A stretch of 64,000 nt of DNA from a bacterium. GTDB lineage: Bacteria; UBP15; UBA6099; JAJRTR01. The notes beneath the pieces are model-generated. The model was given only the letters and a program-made list of their open reading frames with translations, ran no database searches and had not been told where the DNA came from. The DNA lies in NCBI GenBank assembly GCA_024278215.1, contig JAJRTR010000182.1, positions 1 through 64,000 on the forward strand, read 5' to 3'. Shown here in pieces: positions 9,341-18,561 of this stretch (the stretch's first letter is position 1; each line of letters opens with the position of its first letter). A program made the position numbers and the translations under genes.

Positions 9341-12300
9341 ATGGGTCCGAATCACCGGAAACCTCACGATATATATAGTTCTATCGGAATACCTGTAATA
9401 ATAATTTCTCCCGGCTACGATGTCGTTTCTATAAACCGGATAGCTTCCGAAGCGCTCGGCATGAGCAACGGCGAGGCCGACGGAAAGAAGTGCTATGAGA
9501 TATTCCACAAGTCGAAATCACCACCTGCCGAATGCCCCCTAAAAAAGACGCTCGAGACCCATAAGCCGGAATCGAGCAGGATGGTTGTGGAAACACTGGA
9601 CGGAACATACCTTGTCACGTGTTTTCCTGAATTCGACGAGCCGGGCAATCTTCTCAGGATAGTACACACCCTCATAGATATATCCGACATAAAAAAAGCC
9701 GAGTCGCAGGCCACCCGTGCGATGGAAGAATCGAAGAAGCGGGAACGCGAACTTCAGCTTCTGTTCGACGGTGCAAGAGTTGTTCTGAAACAGGAGACAT
9801 TCAGGACAACCGCAAGAAGCATATTCGACGCGTGCTGCGACACTATCGGAGCCACATCCGGGTACGTTGCCCTCCTGTCGGAAGACGGCAGCGACAACGA
9901 AGTTCTTTTCCTCGAATCGGGCGGTCGTTCCTGTTCTGTGGACACCTCGCTGCCGATGCCGATTCGCGGGTTGCGCGGCGAGGCATACAGGCTTCACAGA
10001 GTTGTGTATGATAACGACTTTAAAAACAGCGGGTGGATGGATTTCATACCGCCGGGACATGTCGACCTGAACAATGTAATGTTCGCCCCGCTGAACCACG
10101 ATGGGAACACTGTGGGGCTGATCGGCGTCGCCAACAAGCCGACGGACTTCACCGAGGATGACGCGCGGCTTGCTTCCGCCTTTGCCGATCTCGCCGCCAT
10201 CTCGCTGATCAACTCGCGGTCGCTGGATCAACTGACACACCAGCGGGATAAGGCTCAGCAGTATCTCGATCTGGCCGGAGTCATGTTTGTCGCGCTGGAC
10301 ACCGAAGGCCGTGTGACGATGGCCAACAGGAAAGCCTGCGATATTCTCGGGTTCGACGAACATAAAATACTGGGCGAAAACTGGTTCGACAACTTTATCC
10401 CCGAACCGGAACGAAACCGTGTTCGTGATGTTTTCCGGAAGTTGTTGCAGGGAGATGTGGAATCCGTCGAATATTTCGAGAATAATGTTCTGACAAAGTC
10501 GGGGGATAAACGGCTGATAGCATGGCATAACGACGTGCTGAGAAATGAAAGAGGCGGTATAAACGGCATATTGGGTTCGGGTACGGATATCACGGACTAC
10601 GTTGCCCTGGAAAACGCGAAAGTCGAGGCGATGCAGAAATACAGGAACCTTTTTGACGCCTCTAATGAAGGGCTTTTGATTCTCGACGGTGATATGCGAA
10701 TCGTCGAGGCAAACGATACCGCGGCGGAAATGTTCGGATTCTCGAAGGATGAGCTTGCCGGGATGCCTCTCCCGGGTATCTCAGCCGAAAAGGCGCAAAC
10801 CAATATAGCTGTCGCTAAGCTGCGGACCGAGGGCGCGGTGCAGGTTGATCGAAGGAGACAGCGGCGAAAAGACGGCTCCACTTTCATCTCACAGATTTAT
10901 GGGAAACAATTCTCTGTCGACAAGCAGACATATTACATGTACCAGATCAGAGATGTCACGGACCATGTGATTGCCGAGGAGAAACTGTCGGGCAGCAGAA
11001 CACTGATCGACCTGACGGGAAGAATGGCCAAAGTCGGCGGTTGGGAGGTCGATGCCGAAACGCTTGAAGTAACGTGGACGCAAGAAGCCTGCCGCATCCA
11101 TGGATTGCCGACAGGCCAGAAAATGCAACTCGATGAAGCGATCGGCCTGTTCCACCCCGATGATCGCGGCAAGTTCAAAACAGCACTCCGGAACGCGCTC
11201 ATAAATGGCGAGCCTTACGACCTGGAACTCCGTTTTCTCACCGCAAACGGTAAAAAAGCATGGACCCACACGATTTGCAAACCGATTCCGGCAGCGGGGA
11301 AGATCGTCAAACTCATAGGCTCTTTCCAGGACATCACCGATCGTAAACAGGCCGAGAAAAAGAACAGAAAACTCACGGAACAACTCCTGCAATCACAAAA
11401 AATGGAAGCCATAGGCCGGCTCGCGGGCGGCATCGCTCATGACTTCAATAATCTGCTGACCGTCATCATGGGCAATGCCAACCTCATGGAGATGAAACTC
11501 GATGAATCCGATCCTAATTATATGGAAGTTTCTTCGATACTGGACGCATCGGAAAGAGCAAAAGCTTTGACCATGAAGCTCCTGACTTTCTCGAGGAAAG
11601 ATAAACTCAACATAAAGCGTGTTCTACTGGACGACATAATCAGCGGTATGGTGGAACTGCTGGAAAGAAGCATGCTCAAAAATATCAACATCGTCAAAAT
11701 ACTTCAGAGTAAAGTTTGGATCCGGGTAGACACGAACCAGATAAATCAGGCGCTTCTGAATATATGCAACAATGCGGCGGACGCAATGCCCGAAGGCGGC
11801 ACGCTGACAATCGAAACACAAACTGTGAGTCTTAACAGTGAGCATTGCAGGACATGCGGAAAAAGGTTTGACGGGCTCTATTGCCTGCTTCAGATAAGCG
11901 ACACCGGGGTCGGTATTCCTCCCGAAATTTTAAATAAAGTCACTGAACCTTTTTTCACAACAAAAGAAATCGGTAAAGGCACGGGGCTGGGACTGTCCAT
12001 AACACACGGCATTGTCGAGAACCACAACGGACATCTGCACATATACAGTGAAGTGGGAAAAGGCACATGCGTGAAGATTTATCTGCCGTTTGTGATGGGA
12101 GAATATAAACCTGCCGCTACGGCTTCTCAGGATGCGGTGCTGACGGGAAGCGAGACTGTTCTGATTGTGGACGACGAGCAAAGCGTACGGTCGGTTGCCG
12201 AAAGGTTGTTCCGCCTGCTGGGATACAATCCGATACTCGCCGAGAGTGGTATCACGGCCGTCGAGTTGTTCCGTGAGCAATCAGAAAAGATAGACATTGT

Positions 12301-12523
12301 AGTTCTCGACCTCGTTATGCCCGGGATGGACGGCATGGCGACTTTCAGGCTGCTTAAAGAGATCGACCCCGAAGTGAAGGTGCTGGTGTCCTCCGGATAC
12401 AGCATCAACGGCCAGGCGGGCGACGTTCTTGAAATGGGCGCACTCGGATTCATACAGAAACCGTTCTTCATCGAGAACCTTGTCGGCGCCATACGCAACA
12501 TTCTGGATGCTGATGTCATGTAA
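9341..12523 (+). CDS. Multi-PAS/GAF hybrid sensor histidine kinase
   Basis: A 1060-residue soluble hybrid kinase. In order: PAS (about 10-125), GAF (about 145-290), three PAS domains (about 305-425, 430-550, 560-680), HisKA with the H-box G-G-I-A-H-D-F-N-N and His700, HATPase_c (N-box N-x-C-N-N-A-A-D-A-M, G1 D-T-G-V-G-I, G2 G-K-G-T-G-L-G-L), and a C-terminal receiver with the phosphoacceptor Asp990 in V-L-D-L-V-M-P-G. A C-x-x-C pair (H-C-R-T-C-G) sits between the N and G1 boxes, an insertion known from many NtrB-like kinases. No membrane segment is visible, so it should sense cytoplasmic signals. No partner regulator is adjacent. ATG at 9341 has GGAG 6 nt upstream. An imperfect GC hairpin (12525-12540) follows the stop without a T-run. 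Confidence 0.93.
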   Translation: MGPNHRKPHDIYSSIGIPVIIISPGYDVVSINRIASEALGMSNGEADGKKCYEIFHKSKSPPAECPLKKTLETHKPESSRMVVETLDGTYLVTCFPEFDEPGNLLRIVHTLIDISDIKKAESQATRAMEESKKRERELQLLFDGARVVLKQETFRTTARSIFDACCDTIGATSGYVALLSEDGSDNEVLFLESGGRSCSVDTSLPMPIRGLRGEAYRLHRVVYDNDFKNSGWMDFIPPGHVDLNNVMFAPLNHDGNTVGLIGVANKPTDFTEDDARLASAFADLAAISLINSRSLDQLTHQRDKAQQYLDLAGVMFVALDTEGRVTMANRKACDILGFDEHKILGENWFDNFIPEPERNRVRDVFRKLLQGDVESVEYFENNVLTKSGDKRLIAWHNDVLRNERGGINGILGSGTDITDYVALENAKVEAMQKYRNLFDASNEGLLILDGDMRIVEANDTAAEMFGFSKDELAGMPLPGISAEKAQTNIAVAKLRTEGAVQVDRRRQRRKDGSTFISQIYGKQFSVDKQTYYMYQIRDVTDHVIAEEKLSGSRTLIDLTGRMAKVGGWEVDAETLEVTWTQEACRIHGLPTGQKMQLDEAIGLFHPDDRGKFKTALRNALINGEPYDLELRFLTANGKKAWTHTICKPIPAAGKIVKLIGSFQDITDRKQAEKKNRKLTEQLLQSQKMEAIGRLAGGIAHDFNNLLTVIMGNANLMEMKLDESDPNYMEVSSILDASERAKALTMKLLTFSRKDKLNIKRVLLDDIISGMVELLERSMLKNINIVKILQSKVWIRVDTNQINQALLNICNNAADAMPEGGTLTIETQTVSLNSEHCRTCGKRFDGLYCLLQISDTGVGIPPEILNKVTEPFFTTKEIGKGTGLGLSITHGIVENHNGHLHIYSEVGKGTCVKIYLPFVMGEYKPAATASQDAVLTGSETVLIVDDEQSVRSVAERLFRLLGYNPILAESGITAVELFREQSEKIDIVVLDLVMPGMDGMATFRLLKEIDPEVKVLVSSGYSINGQAGDVLEMGALGFIQKPFFIENLVGAIRNILDADVM

Positions 12524-12561
12524 AGGCGTGTTGCCACGCCCTGCGTTTGCCGGCACCTGTT

Positions 12562-12599
12562 ATCGTGTCGACTTTGCATTGTCGTATTGAGTCCGGCCG
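12562..12599. repeat. R4 end, solo
   Basis: Resembles the right end of the R4 repeat (GTGTC-ACTTTG-...-CGTATTGAG), also seen at 15751-15810 and in reverse complement at 24230-24265. It fills the gap between the kinase and the next convergent gene. Confidence 0.45.
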
Positions 12600-13409
12600 C
12601 TATTGATCTACCGTAAAGCCGGTCTCACCGGCCGACAGCGAATCCCCCCCATAATCAAGAACCGTGAGCGCGACGTATGCGCCCGGCTCGAGTTCCTTTT
12701 CAATCGGCACCTTCAGGTCCCATTCCTGCCCCGGTAGTGACGCAAACTCCTTTACCTCCTCATGTCCGACCACATCTCCATCAATCGTTCTTATTTCAAT
12801 ATAACCTTTTGTTTTCGTGAAATAATCGCCTGTGTTGACATAATTGATATGCGATACATACTTTTCGGTCGCCATGTCTCCTGAACGAGCCACGCTGAAA
12901 CTTTTAATTTCAGACTTCCTGGACGAGGCGTCGCCCACATTGACGACAAAACGCACTCCGATCCGCAACCGCGTGTCTATCATTACCTGCACCTTATTCT
13001 TTATAACCGATGGTTTCGCGGGCCTTTTGGTCCCCTCGATCATGATGTATGTCCAATACGTACCGCGGGCATCGTCCGGGACTCGAAATGAGTATTTGAG
13101 CGGTGCGTTTCCGTCCGGCTTCACGGTAAACAAAGTACTATTAAAAGAAATCCACCCGGCGCATGACCTTTCCGCGCCGTCTCCAAGGTCAACGTAGTTT
13201 CCGTCTCGCTGGCGCAGAAGATTCCGCGTGAAGACCTTGAGTCTTTCTTCCTTCGCGGCGGTGTTGAAGATACCTATTTCGCCGACATACGTATTCCCGG
13301 CTTTTGCGTTTATCTCAACCGTCATCGGCGACACGTCAAACGCGCGCGCGCACATCCCGGTCAAGAAAATTATTCCGATAGCGAGCCCTGTTATCCATGA
13401 TGTTTTCAT
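12600..13409 (-). CDS. Secreted PapD/DUF916-like protein
   Basis: A 269-residue exported protein. Residues 1-23 (ending M-C-A-R-A-F) form a signal peptide. The mature part begins F-D-V-S-P-M-T-V-E-I and continues with short beta strands, then K-V-Q-V-M-I-D-T-R-L-R-I-G-V, in the style of periplasmic pilus chaperones (PapD-like) or DUF916-type cell-surface proteins. The likely role is binding or stabilising a secreted beta-sandwich protein; the 14.1-14.6 kb gene is the obvious candidate partner. The start at 13409 follows a GGGAGAAAG ribosome binding site; the longer frame runs into the neighbouring R3-type repeat. Family placement is by fold-like pattern only. Confidence 0.7.
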   Translation of the reverse strand: MKTSWITGLAIGIIFLTGMCARAFDVSPMTVEINAKAGNTYVGEIGIFNTAAKEERLKVFTRNLLRQRDGNYVDLGDGAERSCAGWISFNSTLFTVKPDGNAPLKYSFRVPDDARGTYWTYIMIEGTKRPAKPSVIKNKVQVMIDTRLRIGVRFVVNVGDASSRKSEIKSFSVARSGDMATEKYVSHINYVNTGDYFTKTKGYIEIRTIDGDVVGHEEVKEFASLPGQEWDLKVPIEKELEPGAYVALTVLDYGGDSLSAGETGFTVDQ

Positions 13410-13434
13410 AGCTGCTTTCTCCCGATTTTCGGCC

Positions 13435-13460
13435 CGCATTGGTGAAATATGCGGGTTATT
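13435..13460. repeat. R3-type hairpin end, solo
   Basis: Palindromic CCGCATTGGTGAAATATGCGG motif (split here by a few bases), the same hairpin that ends R3 elements elsewhere. It lies between the PapD-like gene and the STAS gene. Confidence 0.55.
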
Positions 13461-13470
13461 CCCCACATTG

Positions 13471-13920
13471 TCATGCGGGCGCTTTGTCTGTGTTGCACAG
13501 GAAAGTCTGCCCGGATATTTTTTCATAGGGGAACAACAACAACTCTCCTTTTTCATCTGCCCTGCATGAGTTGCTGTCACTGTGCGCAGTGTTACTGTTT
13601 ATCGCAACGATATTTTTCGACCCCTGCCCGTCGACGATTCTATTGATTACATGAGAAGCCCATTTCAGCTCGAACACGCCTCCGGCGGATTCAACAATCT
13701 TACTGAGTCCCCGGATCAGTTCGATGCCGGCGCCTGATACGTATCGTACCCGCTTGAGGTTCATCGTAACTCTCATTGTTGTTGCTTTGCCACTTATCTT
13801 ATGCAGGTTCAGCCACCCGGCAAGAGCTTTATCGAGCTCCGGGTACGAGGCGGCTGTCAGTTCGCCGAAAGGCATAATCAGCATCTCGTCGGCGTCGCTT
13901 GTAATCGAGTATCTTATCAT
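13471..13920 (-). CDS. STAS-domain protein (anti-sigma antagonist-like)
   Basis: A 149-residue protein with a STAS-type core (about residues 1-110): G-E-L-T-A-A-S-Y-P-E-L, M-N-L-K-R-V-R-Y-V-S-G-A-G-I-E-L. In the SpoIIAA family the D-S-x-G serine is phosphorylated; here the corresponding position reads V-S-G-A-G, so a serine is present but the preceding Asp is replaced. About 35 extra residues follow. No anti-sigma kinase or sigma factor is near. It sits between two secreted protein genes on the same strand. GAGGAG lies 7 nt before the ATG at 13918-13920. The C-terminal end runs through the R3-like region and may be partly repeat-derived. Confidence 0.65.
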   Translation of the reverse strand: MIRYSITSDADEMLIMPFGELTAASYPELDKALAGWLNLHKISGKATTMRVTMNLKRVRYVSGAGIELIRGLSKIVESAGGVFELKWASHVINRIVDGQGSKNIVAINSNTAHSDSNSCRADEKGELLLFPYEKISGQTFLCNTDKAPA

Positions 13921-14060
13921 TTACGGTCTCCTCACCTTTCCGCTGTCTTCTTTAAGCGACTGAAAGCAACAGGTTGCTTTTCAGAGAAACGGGCGTATGC
14001 CCTCAATTGATTTTGTTTCGGAGGAGAAGGAACCGCAAGCGCCTTCTCCCCCTTATGAGA

Positions 14061-14570
14061 TCAGTCGATAAGTATCGTGTACGTAAGAGTAGTCGAATAG
14101 ATGCCCGGTGTGTCCTCTGTCGCGTAGAGCAGAAGTTTGTAATTCAAGATATGCTGCTCGTCCGCCGCCGCGCCCTGTTCGTCGAGAATCGTTACCGGAC
14201 TGATTGAATCCTTCACCATGTAAGGATATGTTCCAGCGTTGTCCACATCGACACGAAGTGTCTGTATCGGTTTGCTGCCCGAGCCGCCTGCGAATGTCCA
14301 TCCGTTAGCTTCCACCGTCAGGTCGTATGGTTCATTCGATGTGCAGCTCAGTATCCCGCCGGGGATGCCTTCTTTGTAGCCCTGTATTACCTCGGCGACT
14401 GTGATCGAGTTTACGCCGGTCATATCGACAACCGAGCCGTCGACATACCAGTTGAGGTCGATCAGTTGCGGTATTTCAAAACTCATGTTGACGTCCAGTG
14501 TTGTGCCGGCGATTGCCGTAATTCCGCTCAGCGACATGATAATCGCAAGTGTTAAGATGACTTTTTTCAT
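14061..14570 (-). CDS. Secreted beta-sandwich protein, possible surface subunit
   Basis: A 169-residue exported protein. The signal peptide ends at about residue 22 (S-G-I-T-A-I-A-G). The mature chain is a Thr/Val-rich beta protein with the pattern N-M-S-F-E-I-P-Q-L-I-D-L-N-W near its start and an ending T-Y-T-I-L-I-D, resembling WxL-like or fimbrial/coat-U type surface subunits. I do not recognise an exact family. The ATG at 14570 is preceded by GGAG at 8 nt. First gene of a three-gene minus-strand run with the STAS and PapD-like genes; the pair of secreted proteins suggests subunit plus chaperone or anchor. Confidence 0.65.
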   Translation of the reverse strand: MKKVILTLAIIMSLSGITAIAGTTLDVNMSFEIPQLIDLNWYVDGSVVDMTGVNSITVAEVIQGYKEGIPGGILSCTSNEPYDLTVEANGWTFAGGSGSKPIQTLRVDVDNAGTYPYMVKDSISPVTILDEQGAAADEQHILNYKLLLYATEDTPGIYSTTLTYTILID

Positions 14571-14653
14571 GTTTTTTCTCCTTCGTTTTGTATTGTTTTT
14601 ATTTTTTATGATTAACCCGTGGGACATATCCCCCGGGACTTGTTTTCTCTTCT

Positions 14654-14832
14654 GAGCCAATTGCAAAATTATGTTCGTAGCGAGGTCGAGCGAAATTGTT
14701 CAGAGCAAGGAGGAGGTGTAAAATCCCCGCGTGCGTACTTGCAGAGTACGTCGAGGACGATTTTGCGCCGACAACGCAGCTATGGACAATAAGCAGCCGA
14801 CCGCAGCAGAATCAGAATTTTGCAATTGGCTC
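14654..14832. repeat. R1 element, full copy 1
   Basis: A 179-bp element bounded by inverted repeats GAGCCAATTGCAAAATT, with a central palindrome CGTACTTGCAGAGTACG. No coding frame is conserved. Other full copies are at 27584-27762, 37186-37363 and 62724-62902. It has the shape of a miniature inverted-repeat transposable element. Confidence 0.85.
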
Positions 14833-15243
14833 TTCTTTGTTATCGTTTTCATTTTTCGCCGCCTCTTCTGGTTACGCTTATAGATCAATATTCATGCCAT
14901 AACCGGCGGCGCATTGTCCGATTACACAAATACCCGGTGTTTACTACACATTTTATTGTTTTGAGAGAAACAACGATTATCGGAACCCGGCTCGCTTTGT
15001 ATACTTCGTTTAACAGTGGAATCTCGTGTTTACAAAATATGGGCGTTTTACTGATTGCCGTTAAGCAACTACCGTAACGCCCGACTCGTCATGTTAGGGA
15101 AAAACGGTAATTATAAAAAGGTTTTATCTATATATATAGCGCAGGTTTTATAAGAATGAATTATTTATGTTTTGGAATATATGATTGGCAAGAATATTGA
15201 TTTCGTATTGTGTATAAATGAAAAGTAACGGGAGGTTATAAGA

Positions 15244-15654
15244 ATGACTGAATTCCAGATCACCACGTTGTCCGCGAAGGAGAAAGCGCTTTTTTTCTAT
15301 TCACAAAATCACAGCAGAAAAAGACGCTCGAGCAGGAAAGGTATCGGAAGGTTGAAAACGAAAAACAAAATCATGAAAGTTGCGCTGCTGCTTATCCTTG
15401 CGCAGATCATCTTCTTCCTGAGTGTTGTAGATGTGCAGTCGACGCAGGCGTTCGAGATGATCGGCAACTTTTTATCACCGGCGGCACACTCCGGCACACA
15501 GACCATGCAGGAATACATAGCGGAGGTCAGTGTTCTCGCGGACAAGGTGGCTATCGTAGCTATGCCGGTCGTTATAGTGCTCGGCACTTACATGGCATAT
15601 ATATTTGCCGGTTTCAACAGCGCCATATCGAGTATGCTCAGAAAAGCATCCTGA
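15244..15654 (+). CDS. Small membrane protein, unknown
   Basis: A 136-residue protein with a basic N-terminal tail (K/R-rich residues 25-43), one hydrophobic segment at about 44-62 and a second at about 102-122. It is probably an inner-membrane protein with two helices and a short periplasmic loop. No family recognised. GGGAGG lies 8 nt before the ATG, and a strong terminator follows 40 bp after the stop, so it is likely a single-gene transcript. 14833-15243 upstream is AT-rich and holds no other recognisable feature. Confidence 0.6.
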   Translation: MTEFQITTLSAKEKALFFYSQNHSRKRRSSRKGIGRLKTKNKIMKVALLLILAQIIFFLSVVDVQSTQAFEMIGNFLSPAAHSGTQTMQEYIAEVSVLADKVAIVAMPVVIVLGTYMAYIFAGFNSAISSMLRKAS

Positions 15655-15695
15655 AACCGGATCGAAAAGATTGTTTGTGGAATAATTGCGAAAAG

Positions 15696-15721
15696 AGCCG
15701 ATCCGCCGGGTCGGCTTTTTT
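15696..15721 (+). terminator. Rho-independent terminator
   Basis: Stem AGCCGA (15696-15701) with TCGGCT (15711-15716), GC-rich loop, followed by a T-run to 15721. It sits downstream of the small membrane protein gene. Confidence 0.8.
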
Positions 15722-15750
15722 GTTGCGGGGCTCCTGCAAAACGCGGTGGA

Positions 15751-15810
15751 ACGTGTCTACTTTGTGTTAACGTATTGAGTTGCGGGCGGAGTCACCGTCC
15801 CGTGTCTACC
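15751..15810. repeat. R4 end, solo
   Basis: Matches the reverse complement of 24215-24265 over about 50 bp (GTGTC-ACTTTG, CGTATTGAGT, GTCACCGTCCCG versus GTCACCGTACCG). This looks like a detached end of the R4 family. The rest of 15722-15871 is unassigned. Confidence 0.5.
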
Positions 15811-15871
15811 CATATTCACCTGTATGCCATGCGGTTAAAGTGTTATTATCATCGTTTATATACGCGCCGCC

Positions 15872-18010
15872 TCAGCCTGTTTCCGACCTGAAAATTTTTA
15901 TTGATTGTTCGGGCAGATTGATCTTCTCGCCGTCGAAGATATATTTTTCGGCAGTGTCGACATCGACAAGGGTCTCCCTTCGGCCCATCTCGACGCGCAC
16001 ATTGCGCGGTTCGTCCGTCGGGTTGGCGACGAAGACGAGGCGGTCCGCGCCCCTGTCGTGAGCGACAGTTTCCACAAGCGGGTCCGACGGTTTATACAGC
16101 GGCCGGACCCCGGCGGCGGCGGCGATCTTCATCATCAGGCCCGCCACTGTGGGCGATTGCTCGATACCTGTGTAATCCTGAAAAATGAAACCAAGATGTA
16201 TGATCGAACCCCTCTCGGTCGGTGAAATATACGCGCAGACTTTTCCTGACTCCTCGATGAACACGCGGTCTGTCTTGAAGATGTCGGCGTTCTCGACGAC
16301 CAGCGGCCCGATGTTCATCCTGTCGATGCGCTCGACGGGTTTCTGCGAGTGGGAACTGAAACGCGAGTCGCGTCTCATGAACTCGTCGCAGACCGGCATC
16401 CGCGGCCCCATCACAAGCGTGCCGCCCTTGAACGCATAAACAAGCAGCCTGCGCTGGAGCGCGATATTCATAAACTCGAAGGACGGCGCGATTACTATTT
16501 TATATTTTTGGAGCGTCTCCTGCTCGACCGCCGAATCCGCAAGCGTCACCGGGAACCCGGCCTGTGTGAACCCCATGCGAAACGCGCGCCACTGTCTTTT
16601 GTATACAGCGCCTATCGGATCGCTGAATCCGCCGAATATCCGCCGCGCCACAAACCAGTCGTGAGGCATCGCCGCGCCGGGCTCCTGCGGCGGCAGCGGC
16701 GACAGGTACGAACCGAGGCGTTCGAGACGCTCGTAGTCTCTCATCGACAACAGCAGTACGTCCGAGCGCATATCGTATTCGTTGAAATCCATTTTCTCGA
16801 TAAAACGATTCAGCCTGCAATAGAAATTAAAGTACTCACCACGTTTGCGCCCGTCGCGGGTGACCGGCGCACCGCACCACCGCTCGCGCTCGACTATCAT
16901 GTGGAAGTTGGCCGCCTTCACACCGTTCATGAGCGCCGCGCGCGCTGCAAGTTCCCTGTCGCGCTGCGACATTGGTTTATCCCATGGTCGCCCGCCCGCG
17001 CGAAACTCCGGTACAAACGGCAACCGGCTGGTGCCCGCGAGGAAACGCGCGCCCGTCTTTACCGAACCGTAGTCGGCGCCGCCCCGCCACAGGTCGATAC
17101 CCGCAACATCCACACACGTTTCTATCTTCGGAATATGGTAGGGGGTGGTCGGGTATGCAGTGGGGAAATTGTGGAAATAAAACACACCCGTTATATCTCT
17201 TTCGCGCAACATCCTCGCGATGCGGTGTATCCCGTGGTAGATGTAGAACTCGCGATATTCCATCCAGTCGAGATAATAGGGCAGATCATAAGCTGAGTCG
17301 GCCTCGAACCTGCGCGGAGGGCTGACATCTGCAAAGTCGAAATGGTCTGTGTCGTAAGCGGCGTTCAGGTCGTCGATGCCGGTGTATTTCCCCTGCAGGT
17401 AGCGCCTGTAGAGAGCGATGGAGGCTTCGGAGTAGTCGAGATCGAACGGAGATGTGCGCGAGAAGAACGACATACCACTGTCCGGCTGAACGCCGACAAC
17501 GGGGCCGCCGGGATGCAGCCGCGGGGAGAGAATCGGACACAGCGCGTCGAAAAAAACAGACACCTCTTCGTAGAAACTGTCTGCGGCATAGCTGATCGCC
17601 GGAAAAAAGCGCGGCGGCGCGGGCACAATCGCCGGCGTGTCTTCCGCGGTGCGCGCGATCATGCTGTCCTGTCCGAAAAGGCGGTCCGGGTAGCCGGCTC
17701 CCGTGATCTCGGCATTTATGCGCGGGCACGGCCTGGCGAGAACATACAGTCCTTTGTCCGCGCACAGGTCGATGAATGCGCCGACATCTTTCGCCGGGTC
17801 ACGCTCGCCGAAATCGAATTCCCCTTTCCTTATCTCATGCACACTCCAGGGAATATCCGCACAGATAAAACGGAACCCCATTTCCCTGACAAGATCGAGA
17901 ATACCGGGCCAGCGCTCGCGCTCGAGCCGCCAGTAGTGCACGCTGCCGGAGAAGAGCGCGTATGTGCAACTGTCGATCTCGACGCCGTGCCCGTTGATTC
18001 TCACAGGCAT
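15872..18010 (-). CDS. GH35/GH42-like glycoside hydrolase homologue
   Basis: A 712-residue protein. The N-terminal (beta/alpha)8 region follows the GH35/GH42 beta-galactosidase pattern: S-G-S-V-H-Y-W-R (about 21-28), E-R-W-P-G-I-L, G-F-R-F-I-C-A-D-I-P-W-S-V-H-E and the G-x-F-D-F-G that follows. The later V-P-E-F-R-A-G-G fits the nucleophile Glu position. However, where GH35 enzymes have the acid/base motif Q-V-E-N-E-Y, this protein reads Q-P-D-S-G-M (175-180), so the usual Asn-Glu pair is missing. It may be inactive, use another residue, or belong to an unnamed family. No signal peptide. The start at 18010 follows GGAGAAG. Residues after about 500 resemble the GH42 trimerisation/beta-sandwich region. 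Confidence 0.75.
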   Translation of the reverse strand: MPVRINGHGVEIDSCTYALFSGSVHYWRLERERWPGILDLVREMGFRFICADIPWSVHEIRKGEFDFGERDPAKDVGAFIDLCADKGLYVLARPCPRINAEITGAGYPDRLFGQDSMIARTAEDTPAIVPAPPRFFPAISYAADSFYEEVSVFFDALCPILSPRLHPGGPVVGVQPDSGMSFFSRTSPFDLDYSEASIALYRRYLQGKYTGIDDLNAAYDTDHFDFADVSPPRRFEADSAYDLPYYLDWMEYREFYIYHGIHRIARMLRERDITGVFYFHNFPTAYPTTPYHIPKIETCVDVAGIDLWRGGADYGSVKTGARFLAGTSRLPFVPEFRAGGRPWDKPMSQRDRELAARAALMNGVKAANFHMIVERERWCGAPVTRDGRKRGEYFNFYCRLNRFIEKMDFNEYDMRSDVLLLSMRDYERLERLGSYLSPLPPQEPGAAMPHDWFVARRIFGGFSDPIGAVYKRQWRAFRMGFTQAGFPVTLADSAVEQETLQKYKIVIAPSFEFMNIALQRRLLVYAFKGGTLVMGPRMPVCDEFMRRDSRFSSHSQKPVERIDRMNIGPLVVENADIFKTDRVFIEESGKVCAYISPTERGSIIHLGFIFQDYTGIEQSPTVAGLMMKIAAAAGVRPLYKPSDPLVETVAHDRGADRLVFVANPTDEPRNVRVEMGRRETLVDVDTAEKYIFDGEKINLPEQSIKIFRSETG

Positions 18011-18269
18011 GCGACTTCTCCATTTCGCCTTACCGACATAATTCGAGTCCTCTTCGTATATGCTGCAAACACAACATGATTCTGGTAAACTCACCCAACA
18101 GGTTGCATAAATATAACACACCCGGCGCACATACGGAAGTGTGGGCGCACTCCTCACCGCAAGTTGACACAACACTGGAGGGATGCTTTTTGATACCGGA
18201 TCATAGAAGAGCCGTTTCTTATATACTGAAAGTACCGGACATTGTACGAATATAGCTCTCCGGAACGTC

Positions 18270-18289
18270 ATTCCCACGAAAGCGGGAAT
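18270..18289. repeat. ATTCCC-N8-GGGAAT palindrome
   Basis: Exact match to the pattern ATTCCC, eight bases, GGGAAT, known as dRS3 in Neisseria and present as REP-like repeats in other genera. A weaker relative lies at about 63260-63280. It is followed at 18350-18377 by a short R5 end. The remainder of 18011-18561 shows nothing else. Confidence 0.5.
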
Positions 18290-18561
18290 CCATTTTCCAG
18301 TACTGTGAACAGCTACATGGCAACAATATTTCCGGCAGTTCCCGCTTCTCTGTTTGGTTCCGGCTCTGCCGGATCAGGTAATAAAGCGGGTTTATCTTTT
18401 AAGTAAGCTGTATTGCGCCCAGTCATATTTATTGCGATAATTTCTTTGCGGGCACAAGTCCCGGCGGTATACGCTGGATCGCACCCTGCATAAAACGCCG
18501 GCTTGTTTCATGCAGAGTTATAGCTCGACCAAAAGAGCGAATATGAAAATGAGGACTGTAA

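Noticed and set aside
12525-12540. Terminator after the PAS kinase (GGCGTG-TTGC-CACGCC)
   Set aside because: A good hairpin, but no T-run follows; left as an unassigned palindrome.
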